A stretch of 64,000 nucleotides of DNA from Methylobacterium currus (GTDB lineage Bacteria; Pseudomonadota; Alphaproteobacteria; Rhizobiales; Beijerinckiaceae): positions 673,501-737,500 of the forward strand of contig NZ_CP028843.1 of the NCBI RefSeq assembly GCF_003058325.1, read 5' to 3'. The notes beneath the pieces are model-generated. The model ran no database searches and was not told the DNA's origin. It was given only the letters and a program-made list of their open reading frames with translations. The stretch's first letter is position 1, and each line of letters starts with the position of its first letter. The translations under genes and the position numbers were made by a program. Below are positions 54,968 through 62,404 of the stretch, in pieces.

Positions 54968-55365
54968 TCGTCGGCATCGGCTCCGATCTCTGCGACATCC
55001 GCCGCATCGAGCGCTCGCTCGAGCGCTTCGGCGACCGCTTCACCCACCGGGTGTTCACCGAGGGCGAGCGCGCCCGCAGCGACCGGCGCGCCGCCCGCGC
55101 CCCATCCTATGCGCGGCGCTTCGCCGCCAAGGAGGCCTGTTCCAAGGCGCTCGGCACCGGCATGAGCCACGGCGTGTTCTGGCGCGACATGGAGGTGGTG
55201 AACCTGCCCGGCGGCCGGCCGACCCTGCACCTGACCAATGGCGCGGCCGAGCGCCTCGCCGCCCTGATCCCGCCTGGCCACCGCCCGGTTCTGCACGTGA
55301 CGCTGACCGACGATCCGCCGCTCGCCCAGGCCTTCGTCATCATCGAGGCGTTGCCGGAGCGGTGA
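54964..55365 (+). CDS. acpS: Holo-[acyl-carrier-protein] synthase
   Basis: 133 residues. Transfers 4'-phosphopantetheine from CoA to acyl carrier protein. [23 protein letters not shown] holds the metal-binding Asp of the family, and [16 protein letters not shown] holds the second conserved block with the catalytic glutamate. The ATG overlaps the pdxJ stop. Confidence 0.96.
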   Translation: MIVGIGSDLCDIRRIERSLERFGDRFTHRVFTEGERARSDRRAARAPSYARRFAAKEACSKALGTGMSHGVFWRDMEVVNLPGGRPTLHLTNGAAERLAALIPPGHRPVLHVTLTDDPPLAQAFVIIEALPER

Positions 55366-55515
55366 TTCGCGAAGGGGTGATTCGCCCCTGGCTGCGCCGC
55401 CGCGTTGCGGGCGGGCAAGCGTTGGTCTAGACCCCCCGCACCGCGCATAAAGCCGGCCGCGTGCCCTCGGCGGGTGCCCAGGCGACATCTGCACGGACCG
55501 CCGGAGAGAACGAGT

Positions 55516-56307
55516 ATGGATCGCGCACGCACGGACCAGGACCTGAAACGCGGCAAGGACGCCGGCCTGTGGGACTCGATCAAGGAAACCGTCAAGGTCG
55601 GCGTCCAGGCGCTCCTGATCGCCGTCGTGGTCCGCACCCTGCTGTTCCAGCCGTTCAACATCCCGTCCGGCTCGCTGATCCCGACCCTGTTGATCGGTGA
55701 CTACCTCTTCGTCTCGAAGTACTCGCTCGGCTATTCGAAGTACTCGCTGCCGCTGAGCGAGTACCTGCCGTTCGAGGCCAAGGGCCGGATCTGGGGTGCG
55801 TCGCCCAAGCAAGGCGACATCGTGGTGTTCAAGCTGCCGAAGGACAACGCCACCGACTACATCAAGCGAGTGATCGGCCTGCCGGGCGACCGGATCCAGG
55901 TGATCGAGGGCGTGCTCAACATCAACGGCCGGCCGGTGAAGCGCGAGCGCATCGCCGATTACTCGACCACCGACGCCTTCGGCCAGCCGACCCTGGTGCC
56001 GCAATACCGCGAGACCCTGCCCAGCGGCGTCACCCACGAGATCATCGAGCGCGACGGCGACCGCGGCCTGTGGGACAACACCCAGGTCTACACCGTGCCG
56101 CCGAACCACTTCTTCATGATGGGCGACAACCGCGACAACTCCACCGATTCGCGCGACCTCGGCAATGTCGGCTACGTGCCGTACGAGAACCTGATCGGCA
56201 GGGCCGAGGTGATCTTCTTCTCGATCGACGAGGGCGCCGCCGCCTGGCAGATCTGGAACTGGCCGTGGACGGTGCGCTGGAACCGGCTGTTCAAGCCGAT
56301 CCACTGA
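55516..56307 (+). CDS. lepB: Signal peptidase I
   Basis: 263 residues. Inner-membrane protease that cuts Sec and Tat signal peptides. A single N-terminal membrane helix (GVQALLIAVVVRTLLFQPF) is followed by the catalytic block IPSGSLIPTLLIGDYLFVSK with nucleophile Ser53; the usual methionine after it is leucine here. The general base is Lys117 in DYIKRVIGLPGD, and FFMMGDNRDNSTDSRDLGNVGYV gives the third and fourth conserved boxes. GGAGAGAA precedes the ATG. Confidence 0.97.
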   Translation: MDRARTDQDLKRGKDAGLWDSIKETVKVGVQALLIAVVVRTLLFQPFNIPSGSLIPTLLIGDYLFVSKYSLGYSKYSLPLSEYLPFEAKGRIWGASPKQGDIVVFKLPKDNATDYIKRVIGLPGDRIQVIEGVLNINGRPVKRERIADYSTTDAFGQPTLVPQYRETLPSGVTHEIIERDGDRGLWDNTQVYTVPPNHFFMMGDNRDNSTDSRDLGNVGYVPYENLIGRAEVIFFSIDEGAAAWQIWNWPWTVRWNRLFKPIH

Positions 56308-56323
56308 CGGGAGCTTGAACGAG

Positions 56324-57118
56324 TTGAGCGACGCCGACGCCGCCACGCCGCAGGCCGACCCGCCGGCCCCCGCACCGGGTGAGGCCCCGCCGCGGCGCAA
56401 GCGCGGGATGCGGCGCCGGCCCGACCTCTCGGTGCTGGAGGAGCGGATCGGCCACCGCTTCGCCGACCGCGACCTCCTGGTGCGGGCGCTGACCCATGTC
56501 AGCGCCACCAACGGCCGGGGCAGCTACCAGCGCCTCGAATTCCTCGGCGACCGGGTGCTCGGCCTCGCCGTGGCCGACGGGCTCTACAATGCCCTGCCGG
56601 GCGCCGACGAGGGCGACCTGTCGCGGCGGCTGTCGAGCCTGGTGCGGCGCGAGAGCTGCGCCATGGTGGCCAATGCCTGGGAGGTCGGCCCGCACCTGAA
56701 TCTCGGCGGCGGCGAGGTGCATGGCGGCGGGCGCCGCAACTCGGCGATCCTCGCCGATGTCTGCGAGGCGATCCTGGGCGCGATCTTCCTCGATGCCGGC
56801 TACGGCGCCGCCAAGGTGGTGATCGACCGCGCCTTCGAGGCCGACCGCCAGACGGAAGGGACGCGCAGCCGCGACCCGAAATCCGCGTTGCAGGAATGGG
56901 CGCAGGCGCAAGGCTGGCCGACGCCGGTCTACGAGGTGGTGGAGCGGGCCGGGCCCGACCACGCCCCGCAATTTCGTATCGAGGCCCGGGTCACCGGCGT
57001 CGCGCCCGGCATCGGCATCGGCGGCTCGAAGCGCCTGGCCGAGCAGACGGCCGCGCGTGCGCTCCTGGTGCGCGAGGGGCTGTGGACCGGGGACGAGCCC
57101 GGGGAGCAGGCAGAATGA
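56324..57118 (+). CDS. rnc: Ribonuclease III
   Basis: 264 residues. Cuts double-stranded RNA in rRNA and mRNA processing. The signature RLEFLGDRVLGLAVADGLY and the second acidic site DVCEAILGAIFLDAGY carry the catalytic residues; a double-stranded-RNA-binding domain forms the last 75 residues (DPKSALQEWAQAQGWPTPVYEVV, GSKRLAEQTAARALL). The TTG at 56324 sits ten bases after GGGAG; a TTG at 56315 would be only one base from it, so 56324 is preferred. The first 40 residues are a Pro/Ala-rich extension. Overlaps era by ATGA. Confidence 0.95.
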   Translation: MSDADAATPQADPPAPAPGEAPPRRKRGMRRRPDLSVLEERIGHRFADRDLLVRALTHVSATNGRGSYQRLEFLGDRVLGLAVADGLYNALPGADEGDLSRRLSSLVRRESCAMVANAWEVGPHLNLGGGEVHGGGRRNSAILADVCEAILGAIFLDAGYGAAKVVIDRAFEADRQTEGTRSRDPKSALQEWAQAQGWPTPVYEVVERAGPDHAPQFRIEARVTGVAPGIGIGGSKRLAEQTAARALLVREGLWTGDEPGEQAE

Positions 57119-58095
57119 CCGACGAGACCACCGCCAGAACCGACGACACCGGCCCCGAAGAGTCCGGCCCACCGCAGGCGACCCAGCAGGAGCCCCACCA
57201 GGAGACCCGGGCAGGCTTCGTCGCCCTGATCGGCGTGCCGAATGCCGGCAAGTCGACCCTGCTCAACAGCCTCGTCGGCACCAAGGTGTCGATCGTCTCG
57301 CGCAAGGTGCAGACCACCCGGGCGCTGGTGCGCGGGATCGCCATGGAGGGGGCGGCGCAGATCGTCCTCGTCGACACTCCCGGCATCTTCGCGCCCAAGC
57401 GGCGCCTCGACCGGGCGATGGTGACCTCCGCCTGGAGCGGCGCGGCGGATGCGGACGCGGTCTGCCTCCTGATCGACGCCCGGAAAGGCGTGGACGAGGA
57501 GGTCGACGCGATCCTCAACCGGATGCCGGAGCTGAAGCGCCCGAAATACCTGGTGCTCAACAAGATCGACGTGATCGCCCGCGAGCGCCTGCTGGCGCTC
57601 GCCGCCTCGCTCAACGAGCGGGTGCAATTCGAGCGCATCTTCATGATCTCGGCGCTGACCGGCGACGGCGTCGACGACCTGCGCCGCGAACTCGCGACCC
57701 GGATGCCCGTGAGCCCCTGGCTCTATCCCGAGGATCAGGTCTCCGACGCGCCCCTGCGGATGCTCGCTGCCGAGATCACGCGCGAGAAGATCTACGACCG
57801 GCTGCACGAGGAGCTGCCCTATTCCTCGACCGTCGAGACCGACCAGTGGCAGGTCCGGCCCGACGGCTCGGTGCGGATCGAGCAGACCATCTTCGTCGAG
57901 CGCGAGAGCCAGCGGAAGATCGTGCTCGGCAAGGGTGGCCAGACCATCAAGGCCATCGGCCAAGCCGCGCGGATCGACATCGCCGAGGCGGCCGAGGCCA
58001 AGGTCCACCTGTTCCTGTTCGTGAAGGTGCGGGAGAACTGGGCCGACGATCCGGAGCGCTACCGCGAGATGGGCCTGGAATTCCCCCGCGGCTGA
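57115..58095 (+). CDS. era: GTPase Era (16S rRNA maturation)
   Basis: 326 residues. G domain with GVPNAGKST (40-48), switch region TTRALVRG, DTPGIF and NKIDV; C-terminal KH domain with VERESQRKIVLGKGGQTIKAIGQAAR. It binds the 3' end of 16S rRNA during 30S assembly. The first 32 residues are an acidic, glutamine-rich extension beyond the usual start. Coupled to rnc. Confidence 0.97.
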   Translation: MTDETTARTDDTGPEESGPPQATQQEPHQETRAGFVALIGVPNAGKSTLLNSLVGTKVSIVSRKVQTTRALVRGIAMEGAAQIVLVDTPGIFAPKRRLDRAMVTSAWSGAADADAVCLLIDARKGVDEEVDAILNRMPELKRPKYLVLNKIDVIARERLLALAASLNERVQFERIFMISALTGDGVDDLRRELATRMPVSPWLYPEDQVSDAPLRMLAAEITREKIYDRLHEELPYSSTVETDQWQVRPDGSVRIEQTIFVERESQRKIVLGKGGQTIKAIGQAARIDIAEAAEAKVHLFLFVKVRENWADDPERYREMGLEFPRG

Positions 58096-58097
58096 TC

Positions 58098-59021
58098 GTG
58101 ACCGACCTCGCTCTCGCCCGGCCGGGCGTCTACGGCCATCCGCCCGCCGACCTCGTCGAGGTGCCCGACGGCGCCGTGCAGCTCTCGCCCCTCGTGCCGG
58201 GCGCCGCCGCCCTGGAGGAGCTTCCCCCCGGCGTATTGGCGGGGGCCACCGTGCTGGCCCCGCCCGGCACCCTGGAGCGCCGCTACACCCTGGCGCTGGC
58301 CCTGCGGGCGCTCGCGCCCGGTGCGCCCCTCACCGTGCTCGCGCCGAAGGACCGCGGCGGCTCGCGGCTCTCTCGCGAGCTCTCCGGCTTCGGCTGCCGC
58401 CTCGACGAGACCGCCAAAAGCCACCACCGCATCGTCCGCACCGTGCGGCCGGACGAACCGGCCGGGCTCGACGCGTCCATCGCCGAGGGCGCGCCGCAGC
58501 ACCTCTCCGAACTCGGCCTGTGGACGCAGGCGGGCATCTTCTCCTGGAACCGGATCGATCCCGGCACCGCCCTGCTGATCGCGCATCTGCCGGCGCTCTC
58601 CGGGCGCGGCGCCGATCTCGGCTGCGGCCTCGGCGTCCTCGCCCGGGCGGTTCTGGCTTCTACCAAGGTGACGGGCCTCGCGCTCGTCGACAACGACCGC
58701 CGGGCCGTCGCGGCGGCGCGGCGCAACGTCGAGGATCCCCGCGTCACGCTTCGCTGGGCGGATGCCCGGGCGGTCGATGCCGTGCCGGAGCGCCTCGACT
58801 TCGTGGTGATGAACCCGCCCTTCCACGAGGGCGGCGCCGAGGACCGGGCGCTCGGCCAGGCCTTCATCCGCCGGGCCGCGGCGGCTCTGCGGCCGGGCGG
58901 CACGCTCTGGCTCACCGCCAACACCCATCTGCCCTACGAGGCGACCCTGGCGGAGGTGTTTCGCGAGGTGACGCAACGGGCCGCCGCGCAGGGTTACAAG
59001 ATCCACGAGGCGCGCAAATGA
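58098..59021 (+). CDS. RsmC-like class I SAM-dependent methyltransferase
   Basis: 307 residues. The C-terminal half is a methyltransferase domain with GRGADLGCGLGVLARAVL (SAM site), ALVDNDRRAVAAARRNVE, and FVVMNPPFHEGG (NPPF catalytic motif of guanine-N2 and similar amino methylases). The N-terminal half resembles the inactive duplicate domain of RsmC/RlmG, and IFSWNRIDPGTALLIAHLP is the linking block. It probably methylates an rRNA guanine. GTG start at 58098, two bases after the era stop. Confidence 0.88.
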   Translation: MTDLALARPGVYGHPPADLVEVPDGAVQLSPLVPGAAALEELPPGVLAGATVLAPPGTLERRYTLALALRALAPGAPLTVLAPKDRGGSRLSRELSGFGCRLDETAKSHHRIVRTVRPDEPAGLDASIAEGAPQHLSELGLWTQAGIFSWNRIDPGTALLIAHLPALSGRGADLGCGLGVLARAVLASTKVTGLALVDNDRRAVAAARRNVEDPRVTLRWADARAVDAVPERLDFVVMNPPFHEGGAEDRALGQAFIRRAAAALRPGGTLWLTANTHLPYEATLAEVFREVTQRAAAQGYKIHEARK

Positions 59022-59031
59022 GCGCTCGACG

Positions 59032-59775
59032 ATGAGCAGCAAGGCGAAGGTGGCGTCGGTCCGGCTCGACCGACTGCTCGCCAATCTCGGCTACGGCTCG
59101 CGCCGCGAGATCCAGATGCTGGCCCGCGCCGGCACGATCGTCCTCGACGGGTCCCCCTTGCGCGACGCCGACCAGCGCATCGCCCTCGACCCGGACCTGT
59201 CGTCCCGCCTCACCGTCAGCGGCAAATCCCTCGACCCGCTCCCCGGAATGGCGCTGATGCTGCACAAGCCGCTCGGCGTCACCTGCTCGCACAAGGAGGC
59301 CGGCCCGCTGGTCTACGGCCTGCTGCCGCCGCGCTGGCGCCGCCGCGAGCCGCCGCTCTCCACCGTCGGCCGCCTCGACAAGGAGACGTCCGGTCTCCTC
59401 CTCCTCACCGACGACGGTGCGCTGCTACACCGGATCATCTCGCCGAAGGCCAGCGTGTCGAAGCGCTATCAGGTGACGCTGGATCGCCCCTTGCGCGGCG
59501 ACGAGGGGGCGATCTTCGCCTCCGGCACCCTGATGCTGGAGGGCGAGGAGAAGCCGCTGCTGCCGGTGACCCTGGAGGTGCACGGTCCGACGAGTGCCGC
59601 CGTGACCCTGACGGAGGGCCGCTACCATCAGGTCCGGCGGATGTTCGCGGCGGTCGGCAACCACGTTGCGGCGCTTCATCGGGATCGGGTCGGGGCGCTC
59701 GACCTGCCGGCCGACCTGGAGCCTGGGCAGTACCGGGTGATGGGGGAGGGGGACGTGGCGCGGGTATTTGGCTAG
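59032..59775 (+). CDS. rsuA: RsuA-type 16S rRNA pseudouridine synthase
   Basis: 247 residues. S4 RNA-binding domain at the N-terminus (VRLDRLLANLGYGSRREIQMLARAGTIVLDG in outline) and the pseudouridine synthase domain with MLHKPLGVTCSHK, then STVGRLDKETSGLLLLTDDG, where Asp116 is the catalytic aspartate, and GRYHQVRRMFAAVGNHVAALHR. It lies directly after the methyltransferase gene, so both may be rRNA-modifying enzymes from one transcript. RluB/E/F share the fold, but the HKEAG and length fit RsuA better. Confidence 0.9.
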   Translation: MSSKAKVASVRLDRLLANLGYGSRREIQMLARAGTIVLDGSPLRDADQRIALDPDLSSRLTVSGKSLDPLPGMALMLHKPLGVTCSHKEAGPLVYGLLPPRWRRREPPLSTVGRLDKETSGLLLLTDDGALLHRIISPKASVSKRYQVTLDRPLRGDEGAIFASGTLMLEGEEKPLLPVTLEVHGPTSAAVTLTEGRYHQVRRMFAAVGNHVAALHRDRVGALDLPADLEPGQYRVMGEGDVARVFG

Positions 59776-59781
59776 GACTCT

Positions 59782-60211
59782 TCAGATCCCCAGGCTCAAG
59801 TCCCTGCGGCCGTCGAGAACAGCGACGACGCGACGGTTTCGACGAGTTCGTCGTCCGTCTCATACCATCGCGCTTTCGCATCGACACGTCGATGCGAAAG
59901 CGTCCGGCGCATCAGCGCCGGCGCCCATTCGGGCTTAGCCAGCGCCTTCGAACGAGTCCGTTCGAAAGCGCTGCGGTATCAGGCGTGATCTCATAGCGGA
60001 CGATATAGGGCGGTTCCACAAGGACATGCGCTCCGGGTCGAATATCAGGGCGTCGCGGCCCCATCCTCGGATGTTCTCGCAGCTTCTCGGCTCGATGTTC
60101 GACGCGATCGTAGATGCACTCGGCCGCGACCGGACTGTGTAGGCCGATAATTAGATAGATATCGAGAAGAGCGTCACGAGCCAATCTCGACCACGAAATT
60201 CTAAACGTCAC
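59782..60211 (-). pseudogene. Disrupted parE toxin gene
   Basis: Starts at GTG 60211 (overlapping the parD end) and reads a ParE/RelE-type toxin MTFRISWSRLARDALLDI, then EHRAEKLREHPRMGPRRPDIRPG, EPPYIVRYE, and is then lost in a foreign segment with a stop at 59912. Beyond the segment the frame resumes as TDDELVETV, and after a one-base deletion as RVVAVLDGRRDLSLGI with TGA at 59782. Joining the parts gives about 102 residues with the proper ParE ending. The toxin therefore carries an insertion and a separate one-base loss and is inactive. Confidence 0.8.
59858..59988. mobile_element. 131-bp palindrome-rich insertion in parE with 7-bp direct repeat
   Basis: TCTCATA occurs at 59858-59864 and 59989-59995. 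Removing one copy plus the 124 bases between restores the ParE reading YIVRYETDDELVETV. The insert holds three hairpins: 59871-59902 (15-base perfect arms CGCTTTCGCATCGAC, 2-base loop), 59904-59921 (7-base arms CCGGCGC, 4-base loop) and 59940-59973 (15-base arms with one mismatch, 4-base loop). Hairpins 1 and 3 share the 8-base core CGCTTTCG/CGAAAGCG. No transposase is encoded. This looks like a MITE or a small palindromic element with a target duplication. Confidence 0.65.
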
Positions 60212-60483
60212 GATCGTTGCGCAATGCAGCGAGACGGTTGCGCGCATCCTGCCTCAAAGCTTTGAAATTGACCTCGCCGGCGGATCCGCTGGCCTTGCCT
60301 TCATCCCGGGCTTGCTGCAACCGCTCAAGGTCGTGGGCGCATCTGCCGCCGGTCCGACCACAGGCGCACGGCGTCGCGCACCGCCTCGCTCGTTGACGCA
60401 TAGTCTCCCGCTTCGACGGCGGCGCGGATCTGCGCCGCCATCGGCTCGGGAAAGACGACCGTCAGGCGCTCGATGTGCGCCAT
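60201..60483 (-). pseudogene. Frameshifted parD antitoxin gene
   Basis: The first frame gives MAHIERLTVVFPEPMAAQIR, then AAVEAGDYASTSEAVRDAV and RLWSDRR, a typical ParD ribbon-helix-helix start, and stops at 60325 after RQMRPRP. The second frame, shifted by one base near 60350, continues DLERLQQARDEGKASGSAG and NFKALRQDARNRLAALRND to TAG at 60201, the expected ParD tail. A single extra base would explain this. Its end overlaps the parE GTG. Both halves of the module are thus broken. Confidence 0.8.
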
Positions 60484-60511
60484 GGGGAGACCCGTACGCT
60501 CCGAAGGCGTA

Positions 60512-60532
60512 TGAACAGGGCATACATGTTCA
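60512..60532. promoter_or_regulatory. Inverted repeat upstream of parD
   Basis: TGAACA (60512-60517) and TGTTCA (60527-60532) with a nine-base spacer, nested with GTATG/CATAC. It lies 29 bases before the parD start and is the natural place for autoregulation by ParD-type ribbon-helix-helix proteins. Confidence 0.45.
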
Positions 60533-60549
60533 CACACGACGAGGCGTTC

Positions 60550-62184
60550 TCACCCCAGCGTCGTCAAATCCTGGAACCAGTGCTGCGCCTGGGTGTAGCC
60601 CTTCACCTTGGCCGAGAGCGCGTGCGGGTTGGTGTCGTGCACGACCCAGACCTGCACCGCGTCGTCCACCACGATCTCGTGGATGCGCGCCAGCATCTTG
60701 TCCTGCTCGGCCGGGTCGAAGCTCGCCCGCACCGCGTCGCAGAGCCGGTCGACCTCCGGGTTGCGGTAGTGGCTCCAGTTCACGCCGGTCGGCGCGACCT
60801 GCTTCGAATCGTAGAAGCGCAGGATGGCGTAGAGCGGATCCGAGGTGACGTAGGCGATGTTGCTGCCGGTGATGCCCTTCATCGACGGGTCGGCGGCGCC
60901 CTGGCGCCAGGCGGTGTAGGCGACCTCCAGCTCGACCGCCTGGAACTCGAGCGCGATGCCGATCTCGGCCCAGCTCTGCTGCACGAACTCGTTGATCGGC
61001 AGCGACAGCATCTGCCCCGAGCCGCCGGTCGGGACGATGAACTTGGTGCGCAGCGGGTTCTGGACCGAGTAGCCCGCCTCCTTCATCAGCTTGCGCGCCG
61101 CATCGACGTCATACTTGATCTGGAATCCCGGCTTGCCGAACCACGGGCTCGACGGCTGCACCTGACCCAGAGCCGGGGTCGCCAGGCCGCCCATCAGCGC
61201 CGCGACGCCCTCGCGGTCGATGGCGAGGTTGGCGGCCTTGCGCAGGCGCAGGTCGCGCCACGGGCTGCCCTCCAGCATCGACAGGTGGTAGTTCCAGACA
61301 TGCGGCGTGTCGTTGCCGGTCACCCGCATGCCGGCGCCCTTGAGGCGCGGCACCGCGTCGGGGGCGGGCAGCTCGATCAGGTCGGCATTGCCCGAGAGGA
61401 GGGCATTCGCCCGCGACAGATCCTCCGGCATGCAGGCGAGCGTCAGCTTCGCGAGCCGCGGCATGCGCTTGGGGTTCCAGTAGGTCGGATTCGGCACCAG
61501 CTCCAGGCGCACCCGCGGCACCAGGGCGGCCAGCCGATAGGGCCCGGTGCCGGAGGGCTGGAAGGCGAACTTGGTCCAGTCGCGACCCACCGCCTCGTAT
61601 TGCGCCGGCGACGAGATCAGGAACCACAGCATCTGGTAGGGAAACAGCGCGTCGACCGCCTTGGTGGTGACCTGCACCGTCTTGGCGTCGAGCTTCCTGT
61701 AGGAGGCCACCGAGGGCAGGCGCGGGCGCACCTGCGAGGCCTGGCGCTGGTCGTAATGCGGGGCCTTGGCGTCGAGCACCTTGTCGAAGTTCCAGATCAC
61801 CGCGTCGGCATCGAACGCCGACCCGTCGTGGAACGTGACGCCCTCGCGCAGGCGGAAGACCCAGTTGCGCCGATCCGCGGCGTCGCTCTCCCAGGAGGTG
61901 GCGAGGCCCGGCACCAGCTTGCCCGGCCGGTCGGCGACGTCGAGTTCCCAGGCGACCAGAGGATCGTAGAGGGTGAGCCCGGTGAACTGGTAGCCGCCCG
62001 CCCCGCGGTCCGGCTGGCCGGTGGTGAGCGGCAGGTCGAACAGCGAGATGCCGTAGGTCAGGCTGCCGGACGCCGTCCTTTCGGCAAGAGTCCCTTGCGC
62101 CAAGACGGCCCCCGTCGGCCCGAGGGCCGCGAGGGCCGAGGCGCCGGCGAGCAGCTGGCGGCGCGAGAGGGAGGCGTGACGCAT
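60550..62184 (-). CDS. Family 5 (peptide/nickel-type) ABC solute-binding protein, Tat-exported
   Basis: 544 residues. Tat signal MRHASLSRRQLLAGASALAAL with cleavage near AVLAQ. The mature protein has the family 5 pattern: LYDPLVAWE, LVPGLATSWE, WVFRLREGVTFHDGSAFDADAVIWNFDKVLD, GTGPYRL, YWNPKRMPRLAKL and LRKAANLAIDREGVAALM in outline. It captures peptides, opines or similar ligands in the periplasm for an ABC importer. No permease or ATPase genes are adjacent, so it is an orphan. It is divergent from ahcY. Confidence 0.92.
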   Translation of the reverse strand: MRHASLSRRQLLAGASALAALGPTGAVLAQGTLAERTASGSLTYGISLFDLPLTTGQPDRGAGGYQFTGLTLYDPLVAWELDVADRPGKLVPGLATSWESDAADRRNWVFRLREGVTFHDGSAFDADAVIWNFDKVLDAKAPHYDQRQASQVRPRLPSVASYRKLDAKTVQVTTKAVDALFPYQMLWFLISSPAQYEAVGRDWTKFAFQPSGTGPYRLAALVPRVRLELVPNPTYWNPKRMPRLAKLTLACMPEDLSRANALLSGNADLIELPAPDAVPRLKGAGMRVTGNDTPHVWNYHLSMLEGSPWRDLRLRKAANLAIDREGVAALMGGLATPALGQVQPSSPWFGKPGFQIKYDVDAARKLMKEAGYSVQNPLRTKFIVPTGGSGQMLSLPINEFVQQSWAEIGIALEFQAVELEVAYTAWRQGAADPSMKGITGSNIAYVTSDPLYAILRFYDSKQVAPTGVNWSHYRNPEVDRLCDAVRASFDPAEQDKMLARIHEIVVDDAVQVWVVHDTNPHALSAKVKGYTQAQHWFQDLTTLG

Positions 62185-62318
62185 GAGAAGAACCCCGGCT
62201 GGCGCGGCCCGTCCGGCCGCGTGACGCGCCTGACCTCTGCAAGTCGCGTGCAAACGCGGCTGCAAGTCGCGCGCAAGCGCGGCCGGTACGGTGCCCCGCC
62301 CACCTTCGAAGCGGTCGC

Positions 62319-62334
62319 ATAAAGACATCTTTAT
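62319..62334. promoter_or_regulatory. Palindrome ATAAAGA-CA-TCTTTAT upstream of ahcY
   Basis: Perfect 7-base inverted repeat with a 2-base spacer in an AT-rich patch, just upstream of the ahcY promoter candidate. ArsR-family SahR regulators are known to control S-adenosylhomocysteine genes in Proteobacteria; whether this is their site is not something I can verify here. Confidence 0.5.
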
Positions 62335-62341
62335 ATCTTGA

Positions 62342-62370
62342 TTGCCTCCCCGCCGGGGGGCTGCTATAGG
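62342..62370 (+). promoter_or_regulatory. Sigma-70-like promoter of ahcY
   Basis: TTGCCT at 62342-62347, 17-base spacer, TATAGG at 62365-62370, 34 bases before the ahcY ATG. The palindrome at 62319-62334 ends seven bases before the -35 box, suitable for repression or activation. Confidence 0.45.
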
Positions 62371-62404
62371 CGCAGCCGAACCGGCCGATACGGGGAGCCC
62401 GACC

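Noticed and set aside
55640..55720. Loss of the conserved methionine after the LepB nucleophile as a sign of an inactive peptidase
   Set aside because: Serine 53 and lysine 117 are both present and the gene sits in its conserved operon; leucine at that position is a conservative change.
56315..56323. TTG at 56315 as rnc start
   Set aside because: Only one base separates it from the GGGAG ribosome site; the TTG at 56324 has normal spacing.
62335..62404. SAH or SAM riboswitch in the ahcY leader
   Set aside because: The leader after the proposed start is only about 30 bases, too short for a known riboswitch; the dyad upstream is in promoter DNA.
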